NCBI GenBank assembly: GCA_902785985.1
Contig: CADABA010000010.1
Location: 1 to 34,442, forward strand
Length of the DNA stretch: 34,442 nt
Reading direction: 5' to 3'
DNA from: an uncultured Lachnospiraceae bacterium
GTDB lineage: Bacteria; Bacillota; Clostridia; Lachnospirales; Lachnospiraceae
A program made the translations under genes and the position numbers. Under the pieces are notes generated by a model, which worked only from the letters and a program-made list of their open reading frames with translations, was not told where the DNA came from and did not search any database. Shown here in pieces: positions 14,476-22,648 of this stretch; position 1 is the first letter of the stretch, and the number at the start of each line of letters is the position of its first letter.

Positions 14476-16126
14476 ATGAAATATAGTCTATAGTATGCTT
14501 CGGATAGGTTGCCATAATACTTTTTGCCTCTTCCTCAGTGTAGGAAACAGAATGAGAATAATCAGAAAACCATGGATGATCATGATCATAAAACCCGTCA
14601 TAGCATACACTTTTTTTTGTATAAAACTCGAGTTTTTTCGGATCGAGAAAGTCGTACTGATATAGCGTGGCTTCTGCTCCGTCATGTTTTACAACCATCA
14701 GAATCCCCTTATCACTCAAATAGCCAAAGACCCTCTCTGTTCCGCTGAAAATCATTTTAGGCTTACCATGATCCAGAGTGTACATATCAAGGACAGCGTT
14801 CTGAAAATCGTCATACGGCGGATTTTGTGCACCAATCATCAATTCAGGAATTCCATCATTGTTTATATCTTCAATAAGATACCCTATTTCTCCCAAATCA
14901 GAAATTTGATAATTCAGCTTCTCAGAAGTCAGTCTGCTCTTGTCCCATTTTTCAGCATTCGCAGCTGAATACTTTGTAAGCAGCTCTTTATACTCTGCAG
15001 GATCCCGGTCAGCAGCTGTGCCTTCTCCTTGCCAGGCTGAGTCTATCTTCACTCCAACAACAATAGGCCCCTCATGATATTTGATGTAATACTGTACATG
15101 CTCAGAAGTATCTGTCCAGTAGAGCTCATCGATTTGTAATTCCTGCGCGTCCAGTCCGGTTGTATCTCTGATGTCCTGAATTATTTTATCAATATCTTCA
15201 TATCGGACAGCCGTACTTGCCCAGAAAACATCAATGACTTTATCATCTTTAAATTCAAATAATACTTTTCCCTCATATCCATACATTTTTGGATTCTTGA
15301 CAGTTTCGTAACAGATTGTCCCCCAATAATCTTTGGGATTCGTATCATAAAGAATCTCTCTTCGCTGCTTACCAATAAACGATTTCAAAGTTTTGAGTGT
15401 AATCTCGTCCAGATTCTGTTCCTTACTGTCGTCTTTCGCTTTCGATTCATCCTTTACGCTGCCTTCAAGTGCTTCATATACTGCCGTATAATCATTCGTA
15501 GCACTCTGCGCCAGTAAAAGTGACCCTTCATACAGCGGGCTGGAATTTTCACCTTTATAGAACTGATGGTTAATGAATTTTTTTAGGCGGTAACTGTCAT
15601 CAAATGTCTGATCAGATGAATCACTGTAATATTTTCCGGAATAATCCTCAAGATAGACTGTCTTTTCGCTGTGATTGCCGTCAGCCCAACTATGTAATTG
15701 AATCAGTTCTTTTCCTTTATGAACTGAATATTCCAGAACACCGTTTCCATCGGGATAAGATGCAAAAACAGGTGCTATATGTCCGCCCGGCCCAAACTCA
15801 GTATCCAGCATTACGAATGCATCTTTTTTATAGCTGTAAATGTCAAATACAAAGGCTCTGTACCCCGGATCCTGTCTCCCAATGAATACTTCCGGATAAC
15901 CATCTTTATCGATATCATAAATCAGATACGTATTCGCGTTCGATTTCGACTTGATAAAATTGATGTATACATCGGATAAGGCATTGCCGTTCTGATTATC
16001 CGCACTGCTTTCAGCACTTACTGCCGCTTTTGCATCCGTGGCGCCAAAAACCGGATTCATAAGATAAGATGCCGATAAAATCAATGCAGACAACATGATA
16101 AAAATTCTTTTAATACCTGAACGCAT
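14465..16126 (-). CDS. Secreted protein with two DxDxDG calcium-loop-like repeats
   Basis: A 553-residue exported protein. The signal peptide covers residues 1-~29 (basic start, hydrophobic 8-27, likely cleavage after VFG or AKA). The N-terminal ~190 residues parallel the external domain of the receptor-like protein at 10645: YDIDKDGYPEV (D71, D73, D75, E79), SYPDG, KGKELIQLHSW, INHQFYKGEN. The C-terminal third has a second loop, EDINNDGIPELMIG, near 419-433. Such DxDxDG-x-x-E loops occur in FG-GAP/EF-hand-like surface proteins and bind calcium. No anchor motif or catalytic residues are seen. The start at 16126 has AGGAGG eight bases upstream. It may be a soluble partner or competitor of the receptor-like protein (inference). 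Confidence 0.78.
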   Translation of the reverse strand: MRSGIKRIFIMLSALILSASYLMNPVFGATDAKAAVSAESSADNQNGNALSDVYINFIKSKSNANTYLIYDIDKDGYPEVFIGRQDPGYRAFVFDIYSYKKDAFVMLDTEFGPGGHIAPVFASYPDGNGVLEYSVHKGKELIQLHSWADGNHSEKTVYLEDYSGKYYSDSSDQTFDDSYRLKKFINHQFYKGENSSPLYEGSLLLAQSATNDYTAVYEALEGSVKDESKAKDDSKEQNLDEITLKTLKSFIGKQRREILYDTNPKDYWGTICYETVKNPKMYGYEGKVLFEFKDDKVIDVFWASTAVRYEDIDKIIQDIRDTTGLDAQELQIDELYWTDTSEHVQYYIKYHEGPIVVGVKIDSAWQGEGTAADRDPAEYKELLTKYSAANAEKWDKSRLTSEKLNYQISDLGEIGYLIEDINNDGIPELMIGAQNPPYDDFQNAVLDMYTLDHGKPKMIFSGTERVFGYLSDKGILMVVKHDGAEATLYQYDFLDPKKLEFYTKKSVCYDGFYDHDHPWFSDYSHSVSYTEEEAKSIMATYPKHTIDYISFAG

Positions 16127-16255
16127 TCTTTTTTCCTCCTGTTCCTATGACCGGTTTTTCTTCAGGAAAGAAAAACCAACTCACTCATCTATGTGTCATG
16201 TTTTATCTGAATACATTTTTACATACCCCATAAGGCAATTTGTTATTGTGAGTTT

Positions 16256-16421
16256 TTTCCAACCTGCCGGTATTAATTTCATATCTGCCGCTGTACGAAA
16301 AATCAAATATTCTGTTCTCGCTGCTGTCTGTATTATAATTTTCTTTTGAAGGATAGAATGAATATACGACGAGTGAACGTCTAAATGGAAGATTTGACAA
16401 CCTTGGATATTTCAGAGATCC
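16256..16421. repeat. R5 duplicated segment, copy 2, upstream of the secreted-protein gene
   Basis: A direct repeat of 13498-13666. On the minus strand it lies 130 bases before the start codon of the 14465-16126 gene and contains an AATTATAATAC -10-like string at 16332-16337, without a matching -35. A minus-strand 65-codon frame crosses it (16203-16400), but copy 1 has stops in this frame, so it is not called a gene. Confidence 0.75.
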
Positions 16422-16423
16422 AG

Positions 16424-16504
16424 GGCGAGATCGTACTCACGATGAAGGCAGGCATCATTTTACGAGCGTATCTCACGGCTGTCGAGAGATACGCTCGATG
16501 AAGA
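16424..16504. repeat. R3 double-hairpin repeat, copy c
   Basis: GCGAGATCGTACTCACGATGAAGG followed by a perfect 12-bp stem, CGAGCGTATCTC (16463-16474) with GAGATACGCTCG (16486-16497), then ATGAAGA. It lies downstream of the TPR gene on the minus strand. Confidence 0.75.
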
Positions 16505-16571
16505 ATACAAAGGAATTCAGGCAAGATGACGTAAAATGAGCAGTGCAAAATTCAAAAACGTAAAAGCCGCT

Positions 16572-17999
16572 TCAATTATGATAGAAATCCGCCTTTATGC
16601 AATCCAGAAATCCATTCATCAGTGAAAAACCAAATCCTTTGACCTCGCCTATATCTTCAGTCATAAACAGTGCCATATTTCTTTTAACAACTGAAGCAGT
16701 TTCACTGTCTTTATTGAGCATACAGTAGTAGTATCCATCACCGCCATCACTGAATATTATACCTGCGATTCTGGCAGCAAGAATATCATTCTCGATTGGC
16801 ATATATAACAGTGCTGCAAAATCCCCATTACCAAGTTCAAATACAGACGTGTTCCAGGTTAATGGATTGGTATCATTTTTGTTTCTATCGACCATGAAGG
16901 GAGCTAATTCCACTAACTGAGGTTGATCTAAGAACATTTCATAGAGATTCATAATGAGCTTTAATAGTTCCATCGCATCACTTTCAGAGTGAATTGCTTC
17001 TATGAAATACTTTCGGGCTGAACGGGATAAATCAAATAAGGCACCTGATACAAATTGTTCTGATGGTGTTTCCTGTGATTTAAGTGCTGCTAACAATTTC
17101 CATCGTGTGATTTCTTCGGGTGATAAATCCTTCGGATCATATTTTATTTTTCCAGGTACAATCGTTCTGATATAATAATCAAAAGCACTCATATGAACAT
17201 CAAATATCATCCAGAATAACAGGCCGTTTTCTTTTAATAATGAAACAACCTCGAAACGGGAAAAGCGTATCCTGCGACCTGTAACCATACCAATATACTG
17301 CAGATCCTGTATCGTCCTCGAATTTTCTTCTATCAGCCAGCTATACAGCAGCAGGGCAGTTGCCAGCCTATATTCTGATTTTACAATTCTTATAAATCCA
17401 ATTCTACGAAACAATTTGGCTTTATCTGCTTTTCGGGATATATAAGGTACATTAGCCTGGAGTGTTTCTTCTGCCTTGACCAGTAATCCCATCCGCATGT
17501 ATGCTTCTGCGATTTCAAACCTGGCGTTAGCATCGTCTTCTTTGATTGCAAGACATTTTGTAAAACAAGCAACCGCTTCCGCATATTTTTCCTGATTAAA
17601 CTGTTTGACCCCCTGCCTGTAGTTTATTAAAAACCTATAAGGATAATTAGACATTTCATCAGGAGTTCCTGGGAGCAATGTTGCGTCGTCATTCAGATAC
17701 GGCTCGTGCTCAAAAATATACTTAAGACATTTATCTACAGCTTTTTCGACTGCGGCATTCGAAAAATCAGCATAATGATTTTTCATTGCTTCCTCAATGT
17801 ATGACGTCGCACTATGCAGCGGATCTATCGCCCCATGTTTTCGAAGCCATACCTGATTATAAAAATAAAAAGATGTTGCATACTGTTCTTCAGTCGATTT
17901 GTCTCCACTACCAAATAGGATCTCTATTAAAGATTGAATAATACCTGCTGATTCTATCACATTTCCATAAAACAACTGGTCTATGTTAACCTGTTCCAT
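16572..17999 (-). CDS. Cytoplasmic TPR-containing protein
   Basis: A 475-residue soluble protein starting MEQVNIDQLFYG. ATG 17999 follows an AAAGGTGAT site. The frame stays open for 171 further codons upstream, but that part is translated repeat DNA (R1f, R3d, R4a, R2b), so it is rejected. Residues ~123-190 form TPR-like helical pairs (GVKQFNQEKYAEAVACFTKC, then NARFEIAEAYMRMGLLVKAE). The rest is helical, with an acidic C-terminal domain containing FSDGGDGYYYC. TPR proteins mediate protein contacts, so it may bridge signalling components of this island. R1f lies 32 bases upstream of the start. No enzyme motif is visible. Confidence 0.75.
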   Translation of the reverse strand: MEQVNIDQLFYGNVIESAGIIQSLIEILFGSGDKSTEEQYATSFYFYNQVWLRKHGAIDPLHSATSYIEEAMKNHYADFSNAAVEKAVDKCLKYIFEHEPYLNDDATLLPGTPDEMSNYPYRFLINYRQGVKQFNQEKYAEAVACFTKCLAIKEDDANARFEIAEAYMRMGLLVKAEETLQANVPYISRKADKAKLFRRIGFIRIVKSEYRLATALLLYSWLIEENSRTIQDLQYIGMVTGRRIRFSRFEVVSLLKENGLLFWMIFDVHMSAFDYYIRTIVPGKIKYDPKDLSPEEITRWKLLAALKSQETPSEQFVSGALFDLSRSARKYFIEAIHSESDAMELLKLIMNLYEMFLDQPQLVELAPFMVDRNKNDTNPLTWNTSVFELGNGDFAALLYMPIENDILAARIAGIIFSDGGDGYYYCMLNKDSETASVVKRNMALFMTEDIGEVKGFGFSLMNGFLDCIKADFYHN

Positions 18000-18030
18000 A
18001 TCATTATCACCTTTTTTCCTGTACTCTTTC

Positions 18031-18160
18031 AAGAACGACTCGGCGTTCCTGCCGCGCCGCGCAGGGTGCGAAGCACCTTCTTCTTTGCGCGGCTGCGATC
18101 CGCCTTGCTCAGCATGCGTAACAATGCTCCAGTGGAGCATTGTGTAGCTGAGGCTTTTAT
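18031..18160. repeat. R1 multi-hairpin repeat, copy f (full length)
   Basis: Full R1: GAACG/CGTTC, GCCGCGC enclosing GGTGC-GAA-GCACC and closed by GCGCGGC, then CAATGCTCC-AGT-GGAGCATTG. It starts 32 bases upstream of the TPR gene's start codon. It is the first part of a contiguous 408-bp repeat block, R1-R3-R4-R2. Confidence 0.8.
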
Positions 18161-18250
18161 TCTTCATCGCGAGATTGTACTCACGATGAAGGCAAGTATC
18201 ATTTTGCGCGCGTATCTCATGTCTAAAGACACGAGTATTGTGCGATGAAG
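18161..18250. repeat. R3 double-hairpin repeat, copy d
   Basis: CTTCATCG...CGATGAAG, then GCGCGTATCTCATGTC...GACACGAGTATTGTGCGATGAAG. The second stem is eroded compared with copy b. It follows R1f directly. Confidence 0.75.
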
Positions 18251-18253
18251 ATT

Positions 18254-18342
18254 CAATTCTCGCTCGCGAGAATTGGCGCGGGATTCGGGTCAGCGTAAGC
18301 TGACATCTTCCAAATCGAATCCCTGCGCATCCTCGCGGAGCG
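18254..18342. repeat. R4 repeat, copy a (UUCG-type hairpin)
   Basis: Starts with a 9-bp stem, CAATTCTCG-CTCG-CGAGAATTG. GGCGCGGGATTCGGGT follows and can pair with AATCGAATCCCTGCGC. It matches the inverse of 28787-28876. Confidence 0.75.
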
Positions 18343-18343
18343 T

Positions 18344-18438
18344 TTATCTCAGTGGGGGATTGTAACCCACCACGGAGACGAGCAGGATATTGATCTATCC
18401 CCCGCTTATGGAAGCGGGGGGCTTCCCCACTGAGATAA
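18344..18438. repeat. R2 palindromic repeat, copy b
   Basis: TTATCTCAGTGGGG and CCCCACTGAGATAA form 14-bp terminal inverted repeats. An inner hairpin, CCCCCGCTT-ATGG-AAGCGGGGG, lies at the right side. It sits directly after R4a. Confidence 0.8.
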
Positions 18439-18480
18439 AATATAGGACCATCCGGTCTGTCAACACAGCAGCTGATGCTG

Positions 18481-18588
18481 TTACTCAACCATATCCTCAT
18501 AGCAGTCATCACATACGAATACCATCATACCGGCAAGATTTTCATAATGCTCTGTTGCTCTCTCATCGCAGAACATACAGTAATTCAT
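18481..18588 (-). CDS. Possible 35-residue four-cysteine (ClpX-type zinc finger-like) peptide
   Basis: This minus-strand frame starts at ATG 18588 with MNYCMFCDERATEHYENLAG and ends with VFVCDDCYEDMVE. CMFC and CDDC are spaced about as in the ClpX N-terminal zinc-binding domain (CxxC, ~19 residues, [IV]CxxC). The frame is open 13 codons further upstream without a start. No Shine-Dalgarno precedes the ATG, so it could be a remnant of a larger protein. The spacing and composition are too regular to look random, and the locus is rich in zinc ribbons. It lies 65 bases after the DUF4139-type gene and would be co-transcribed with it. Confidence 0.4.
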   Translation of the reverse strand: MNYCMFCDERATEHYENLAGMMVFVCDDCYEDMVE

Positions 18589-18653
18589 ATGTGCAGCATC
18601 TGTGTCAGATGAAAATATTCTGTCTTTTCACACCCATTCATATTCCGGGTTCT

Positions 18654-20255
18654 TTACCATCTACCTCTATACTCCTCCTCATAACTGATCGTCTTCCCTT
18701 TCGGATACGTAACACGGTATGCGTGCTCAATCGTCTTCTGTGCGTTCGCGTCAATTGTCACGTCCCATGTCAGTCTTCCGGTCTCCTCATTAAATTCCGG
18801 ATTCTCAGAAGCGTTATCCCTGATCACACGGACATCCTGATCCCGGCTCACCGGAAGACGGTCAATCACATGCACCCGGACAGTCTCATCCCTGTGATTT
18901 GTGAGTGAAATACGGAAACCATGATGGTCAATCTGATCCCTTGCCAGTCTCGGCTCTACATGTTTCTTTACAGTCCTCTCCTTGCTGACATCAAGCGCCT
19001 CATCCCGACCAAGCGAGAGCACTAGTTCATCTTCTCCGTCCGGGATGTCCGCGGTTCCAATATATGTGTTCCCCATATACAGCCTCGCCTCACAGGAAAT
19101 GAAGTTATAGTTCGAGAAGTCTTTTATTTTCCCGGTCAGGTAAACAGACGGATCCAAATACGGAACTGTACTGAAAAGATACTCCGTCGGGACACTCTGC
19201 TTCTGAATATCCAATATAGTCAACTTTTCCGAAATTGTATGTGTCTCTCCCAGGTCGAACCGCATGACGAGTTCCCGTGTGACCTGCGTCTTCTCGACCT
19301 TAAGCGGAGTGCTCCTTTTCATAGGCTGTTCCATTCCAGACGGACCAGATGCCGGATACATCGTATCGTCAGGAGAAAAACCGGCACTAAAACGATCGCT
19401 GAAATCCACAGAATTCCCTCTTTGCATGCCATATCTGGCTCCAGGTAAAAATCTACTATCCGGCACAGACTTCCTGAAGCCGACACACAGAACTTTAGGA
19501 TCAGGAAGATCGTGGCGGCTTGCAGCCATTCCGTGAATCAGATGCAGACGGATGTTCTCCCATTTCTCATTGCCTGATCTCACCAATCTTCCCCGCAGGT
19601 TAACGGACAGCGGGTACTTCATGTCCTGATATACAATCTCATAAAATGGATTCCATGTAATGGAGTCCACCCTGTATGTCAGCTCAAAGCCGCAGGTAAT
19701 CTCCTCCGGAGCAATGAGATCAATAAAAATATCCGAATTACCTGCCTCCTCCTTCGTTTCATTTCTTAATTCGAGAAGTTCTTTTTCGGCATCTGCCTTC
19801 TGTTTACGGAGATGGACAATCCGTTTCCGGATCTCAATCTGTTTTTCTGAGACAAGATCTGCCATATTCACAAATTCTTCCGGAGATAACTTTATACCAT
19901 CACAGAATTTTCCCGGTTCCTGAAGAAGCTTCAGCGCACTTTCATAAGACTGCCCTTCCGCCTCGATCTTCGCTATTCTAGTCTGAAGCTCTTCGATCTC
20001 AGCAGATTCCTTCACTTTCTCGGATTCAACCGGTCTGGAAATAGTACAATGTTCCGTACTGCCGCCAAATTCTATGCGGGGGTCTTCGATTGCATAAGGT
20101 GAAAAATCAGGAATTCTGATTCCGAACCGATTACGACCCCTTACCAGAGAGACTGTTCCCTGGCGGTGGAGAACGGCACCGCCAAGATAAACGTCAACAC
20201 TTGCCATCTCAGTGGAAATAAACGGAATTTCCGGTTCTTTGTTCTTGCTCTTCAT
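18654..20255 (-). CDS. DUF4139/DUF4140 family (MuiA-like) protein
   Basis: A 533-residue protein without signal peptide or TM. The N-terminal beta domain (~15-75, VDVYLGGAVLHRQGTVSL) corresponds to DUF4140. A long coiled coil spans ~78-170. The DUF4139 beta-sandwich domain begins at ELTYRVDSITWNPFYEI (~191-207) and ends with the family-like TIEHAYRVTYPKGKT. The family is also called mucoidy-inhibitor A-like; its biochemical function is not established. Here it sits inside the zinc-ribbon/kinase block. AAGGAGG lies five bases before ATG 20255, and a promoter candidate lies at 20312-20340, so it may head its own transcript. Confidence 0.82.
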   Translation of the reverse strand: MKSKNKEPEIPFISTEMASVDVYLGGAVLHRQGTVSLVRGRNRFGIRIPDFSPYAIEDPRIEFGGSTEHCTISRPVESEKVKESAEIEELQTRIAKIEAEGQSYESALKLLQEPGKFCDGIKLSPEEFVNMADLVSEKQIEIRKRIVHLRKQKADAEKELLELRNETKEEAGNSDIFIDLIAPEEITCGFELTYRVDSITWNPFYEIVYQDMKYPLSVNLRGRLVRSGNEKWENIRLHLIHGMAASRHDLPDPKVLCVGFRKSVPDSRFLPGARYGMQRGNSVDFSDRFSAGFSPDDTMYPASGPSGMEQPMKRSTPLKVEKTQVTRELVMRFDLGETHTISEKLTILDIQKQSVPTEYLFSTVPYLDPSVYLTGKIKDFSNYNFISCEARLYMGNTYIGTADIPDGEDELVLSLGRDEALDVSKERTVKKHVEPRLARDQIDHHGFRISLTNHRDETVRVHVIDRLPVSRDQDVRVIRDNASENPEFNEETGRLTWDVTIDANAQKTIEHAYRVTYPKGKTISYEEEYRGRW

Positions 20256-20311
20256 AAATCCTCCTTATCCTATATGTCAGATAATCCGCACGAACTCGGA
20301 TATTGCAGCTA

Positions 20312-20340
20312 TTTACAGTCTCGAAGAGATATTTTTTCAA
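20312..20340 (-). promoter_or_regulatory. Putative promoter of the DUF4139-type gene
   Basis: Minus-strand TTGAAA (20340-20335), 17-base spacer, TGTAAA (20317-20312). The start codon is 57 bases downstream of the -10. The rest of the gap (20341-20537) shows only a weak GCGAG/CTCGC stem with a T-rich tail near 20490-20525, possibly terminating the upstream gene. Confidence 0.45.
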
Positions 20341-20537
20341 TATAATGTTCTCTGCAGATTGCTCGGGACAACGCTGTATCATCATTTTATATTTTGATCA
20401 GTTCTGCTATTGCCCGTTCTTCAGTACTGCCTTATTTACGCTGCACCTTCCTGTCTCAGGCTGCCCGTTATACTGTCAAAAGAAAAAGACAGAAGCGAGC
20501 CCGAGAGACGTCCCTCGCAAAGTCTTAAGTCAGTTTT

Positions 20538-22481
20538 TCATGAGACAGCCTGTACATGATCTGAGAGAGTGATACACTCCTTCCCGTTATAAACAGATAA
20601 TACTCCCTCCTTACTTTTAGAATTACAATTCGTAATCATTAAAATACAATCCGGAGCAATATAATGATAGGTATGAACATTCTCAGCTATAACATCAGAA
20701 TTTTCTCCGTCATACTTATTTAATATATATCCGAACTGATCTTCTTGTGATTCATAGTATAAAATACCGTCAATAACTTTCATAAGAGATAAAGCCGGCT
20801 GAACATCATGTGCAATTTCTTCATGATTTTTATACAGATTGCATATTCTGCCGTCAGCAGAGTTATTAACATAATAATAAATATCCTCGCCGTCAAACAA
20901 GGGACCTCCATATAACGACAGATCTTCTTCATAAAGATAGCACTTCCCTTTATCGCCTCCTGAAAGAGCAAATGTGTATAAATTCCAGTCATCTCCATTT
21001 CTTATAAAGCCAAATCCCTTTTGACTGTTCTCTGCAGCAAAAAGACGACCCAGATGCTCATTAAGCTCGACCGGACCGTTTTTCGAACAGTATCTATAGG
21101 CATACTCACTGGCTATAAATTGCATCAATACATGCTGAATTAAATATTCCTCTATATCCTTTGATTCTACAGCTGCAAGAAGAGCAGACATTGTTGTTAC
21201 CGGCGCATCTCCTTTTTTATAATACCCTATTGCGGGAAATTTCAGATTCAAGTCCCGAGTATCATCAAAAATCACTCCGGAATCCAGCACTTCTTCAGCA
21301 TCTTTTGAGTACATACAAAATTGCCACAGATACGTCTCTGCATGCTTTGGATTTTTTAAAATCTCCCGTATGGTATTAACAGGTTGATTATACCTGTTGT
21401 TACCTGCAGACGGAGCAGAAGCATCCGCAGTATCAAGGAGGTCATCTTCTATCAAATCATAAAAAGTCTTATTCTCATCTTTTTTCAGATAATACGCTGT
21501 TCCTTCGGTATCCATAAAAGGCATATTGAAGACATCTGAACCTATTTTTTTCTTTTCTCCAAAATTCTCGACCACATAAAGATCATTATTGTCCATAAAG
21601 AAAATCTTTTCTCCATTTGCCGTCATCTCGAAGAGGTCGTCAGCAGAAGAAGCAAGTTCTTTTTTCTCCTGCTTCAATTCAGTGTCGATATAAGAAATGC
21701 CATCATATGAATTGGAACTGTAAACTCCCATCCAGATCAGATATTTCTGATCTTCTGTGATTTCCCATTTAGAACATCCTGATGCTATTTTTTTACTGTC
21801 CCCCGTAAAATCTGTAAGATATAAAACTCCTTTGGCTTTATAAATCACTTTTTCGCTATCAAGGAGTTTATAATCACTTACATCCGTCGCTAATAATACC
21901 GCACTTTCATCGCTTTCGATCTCCTTCACATAGAGCTTAAAAGTACCTCCTGTTCCGGCAGAGGCAGGATAACATACATATTTTTCATCCGGAGTAAAAA
22001 CTGTCATCGACAGGACACTTGATAAACTCTCTGAATAAGTCCCGTCTAATTTGACAGCCTCTTTCTCCGGATTCTCAGCATCAGCCAGATAAAGACTTCC
22101 ATCCTGAGCATAAACAAACATTTTTGTCACCGGCTCAGGCTTATCAGAAGGAACAACTGTTTTTTCTGCAAAAAATAATCTTACTGCAAAAAACCCTAAT
22201 ACAACAGCCACCGCAGCAAGCAAAACGGGAATGATTATTTTAATCGCGGTGCGTCCTTTCCCTTTTGATGCGATATTTTTATCAGCTGAAGAAGTCCTTA
22301 CGTTCCCATTTGCTTTCGAGGTAAATCCATCTTCTGACGAAGTCCTTACGTTCCCGTTTGCTTTCGATGAACTGTTATCAGGATTTGCACGAAGAGAATT
22401 CTCCGGAATTTGCCGTGTTCCGCATACAGGACAAAATTTAGAGTTTGGAGGAATCTCATTTCCACAGTTTATGCACTTCAT
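20538..22481 (-). CDS. Zinc-ribbon / single-TM / external propeller-like protein 1
   Basis: A 647-residue protein starting MKCINCGNEIPPNSKFCPVC. ATG 22481 has an AGAAAGGA site about ten bases upstream, and the in-frame ATGs at 22508 and 22505 lack one. The N-terminal zinc ribbon uses C3, C6, C17, C20. A short linker contains a tandem duplication SKANGNVRTSS(E/A)D. A TM helix at ~79-104 is followed by ~540 external residues with repeated short strands such as SLYLADAEN, KLYVKEIES, VLYLTDFTG and DLYVVENFG. This is the pattern of TolB/DUF5050-like beta-propellers. The architecture is the same as 25845-27695. Likely a cytoplasmic zinc-ribbon to external sensor/binder; the ligand is unknown. Confidence 0.8.
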   Translation of the reverse strand: MKCINCGNEIPPNSKFCPVCGTRQIPENSLRANPDNSSSKANGNVRTSSEDGFTSKANGNVRTSSADKNIASKGKGRTAIKIIIPVLLAAVAVVLGFFAVRLFFAEKTVVPSDKPEPVTKMFVYAQDGSLYLADAENPEKEAVKLDGTYSESLSSVLSMTVFTPDEKYVCYPASAGTGGTFKLYVKEIESDESAVLLATDVSDYKLLDSEKVIYKAKGVLYLTDFTGDSKKIASGCSKWEITEDQKYLIWMGVYSSNSYDGISYIDTELKQEKKELASSADDLFEMTANGEKIFFMDNNDLYVVENFGEKKKIGSDVFNMPFMDTEGTAYYLKKDENKTFYDLIEDDLLDTADASAPSAGNNRYNQPVNTIREILKNPKHAETYLWQFCMYSKDAEEVLDSGVIFDDTRDLNLKFPAIGYYKKGDAPVTTMSALLAAVESKDIEEYLIQHVLMQFIASEYAYRYCSKNGPVELNEHLGRLFAAENSQKGFGFIRNGDDWNLYTFALSGGDKGKCYLYEEDLSLYGGPLFDGEDIYYYVNNSADGRICNLYKNHEEIAHDVQPALSLMKVIDGILYYESQEDQFGYILNKYDGENSDVIAENVHTYHYIAPDCILMITNCNSKSKEGVLSVYNGKECITLSDHVQAVS

Positions 22482-22648
22482 CTGATTAAAGTCCTTTCTT
22501 TCCATCATTTTTTCGAAGACAGATGCAGGTAATTATCTTAAAGTTCCCCGGACTCGAAGAACAAAGCGAATGATCAGTGACGACAGATCCAATATCATTC
22601 TCCGCTGAGAACTGAAAACCGGCGGTTCATTGAAAGTTCACTGCTTTT

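Noticed and set aside
16203..16400. 65-codon minus-strand frame over R5 copy 2
   Set aside because: The duplicate at 13498-13666 has stops in the same frame, and no ribosome site is present.
18000..18512. 171-codon upstream extension of the TPR gene
   Set aside because: It is translated repeat DNA (R1f, R3d, R4a, R2b) recurring in non-coding places; the good ribosome site precedes ATG 17999.
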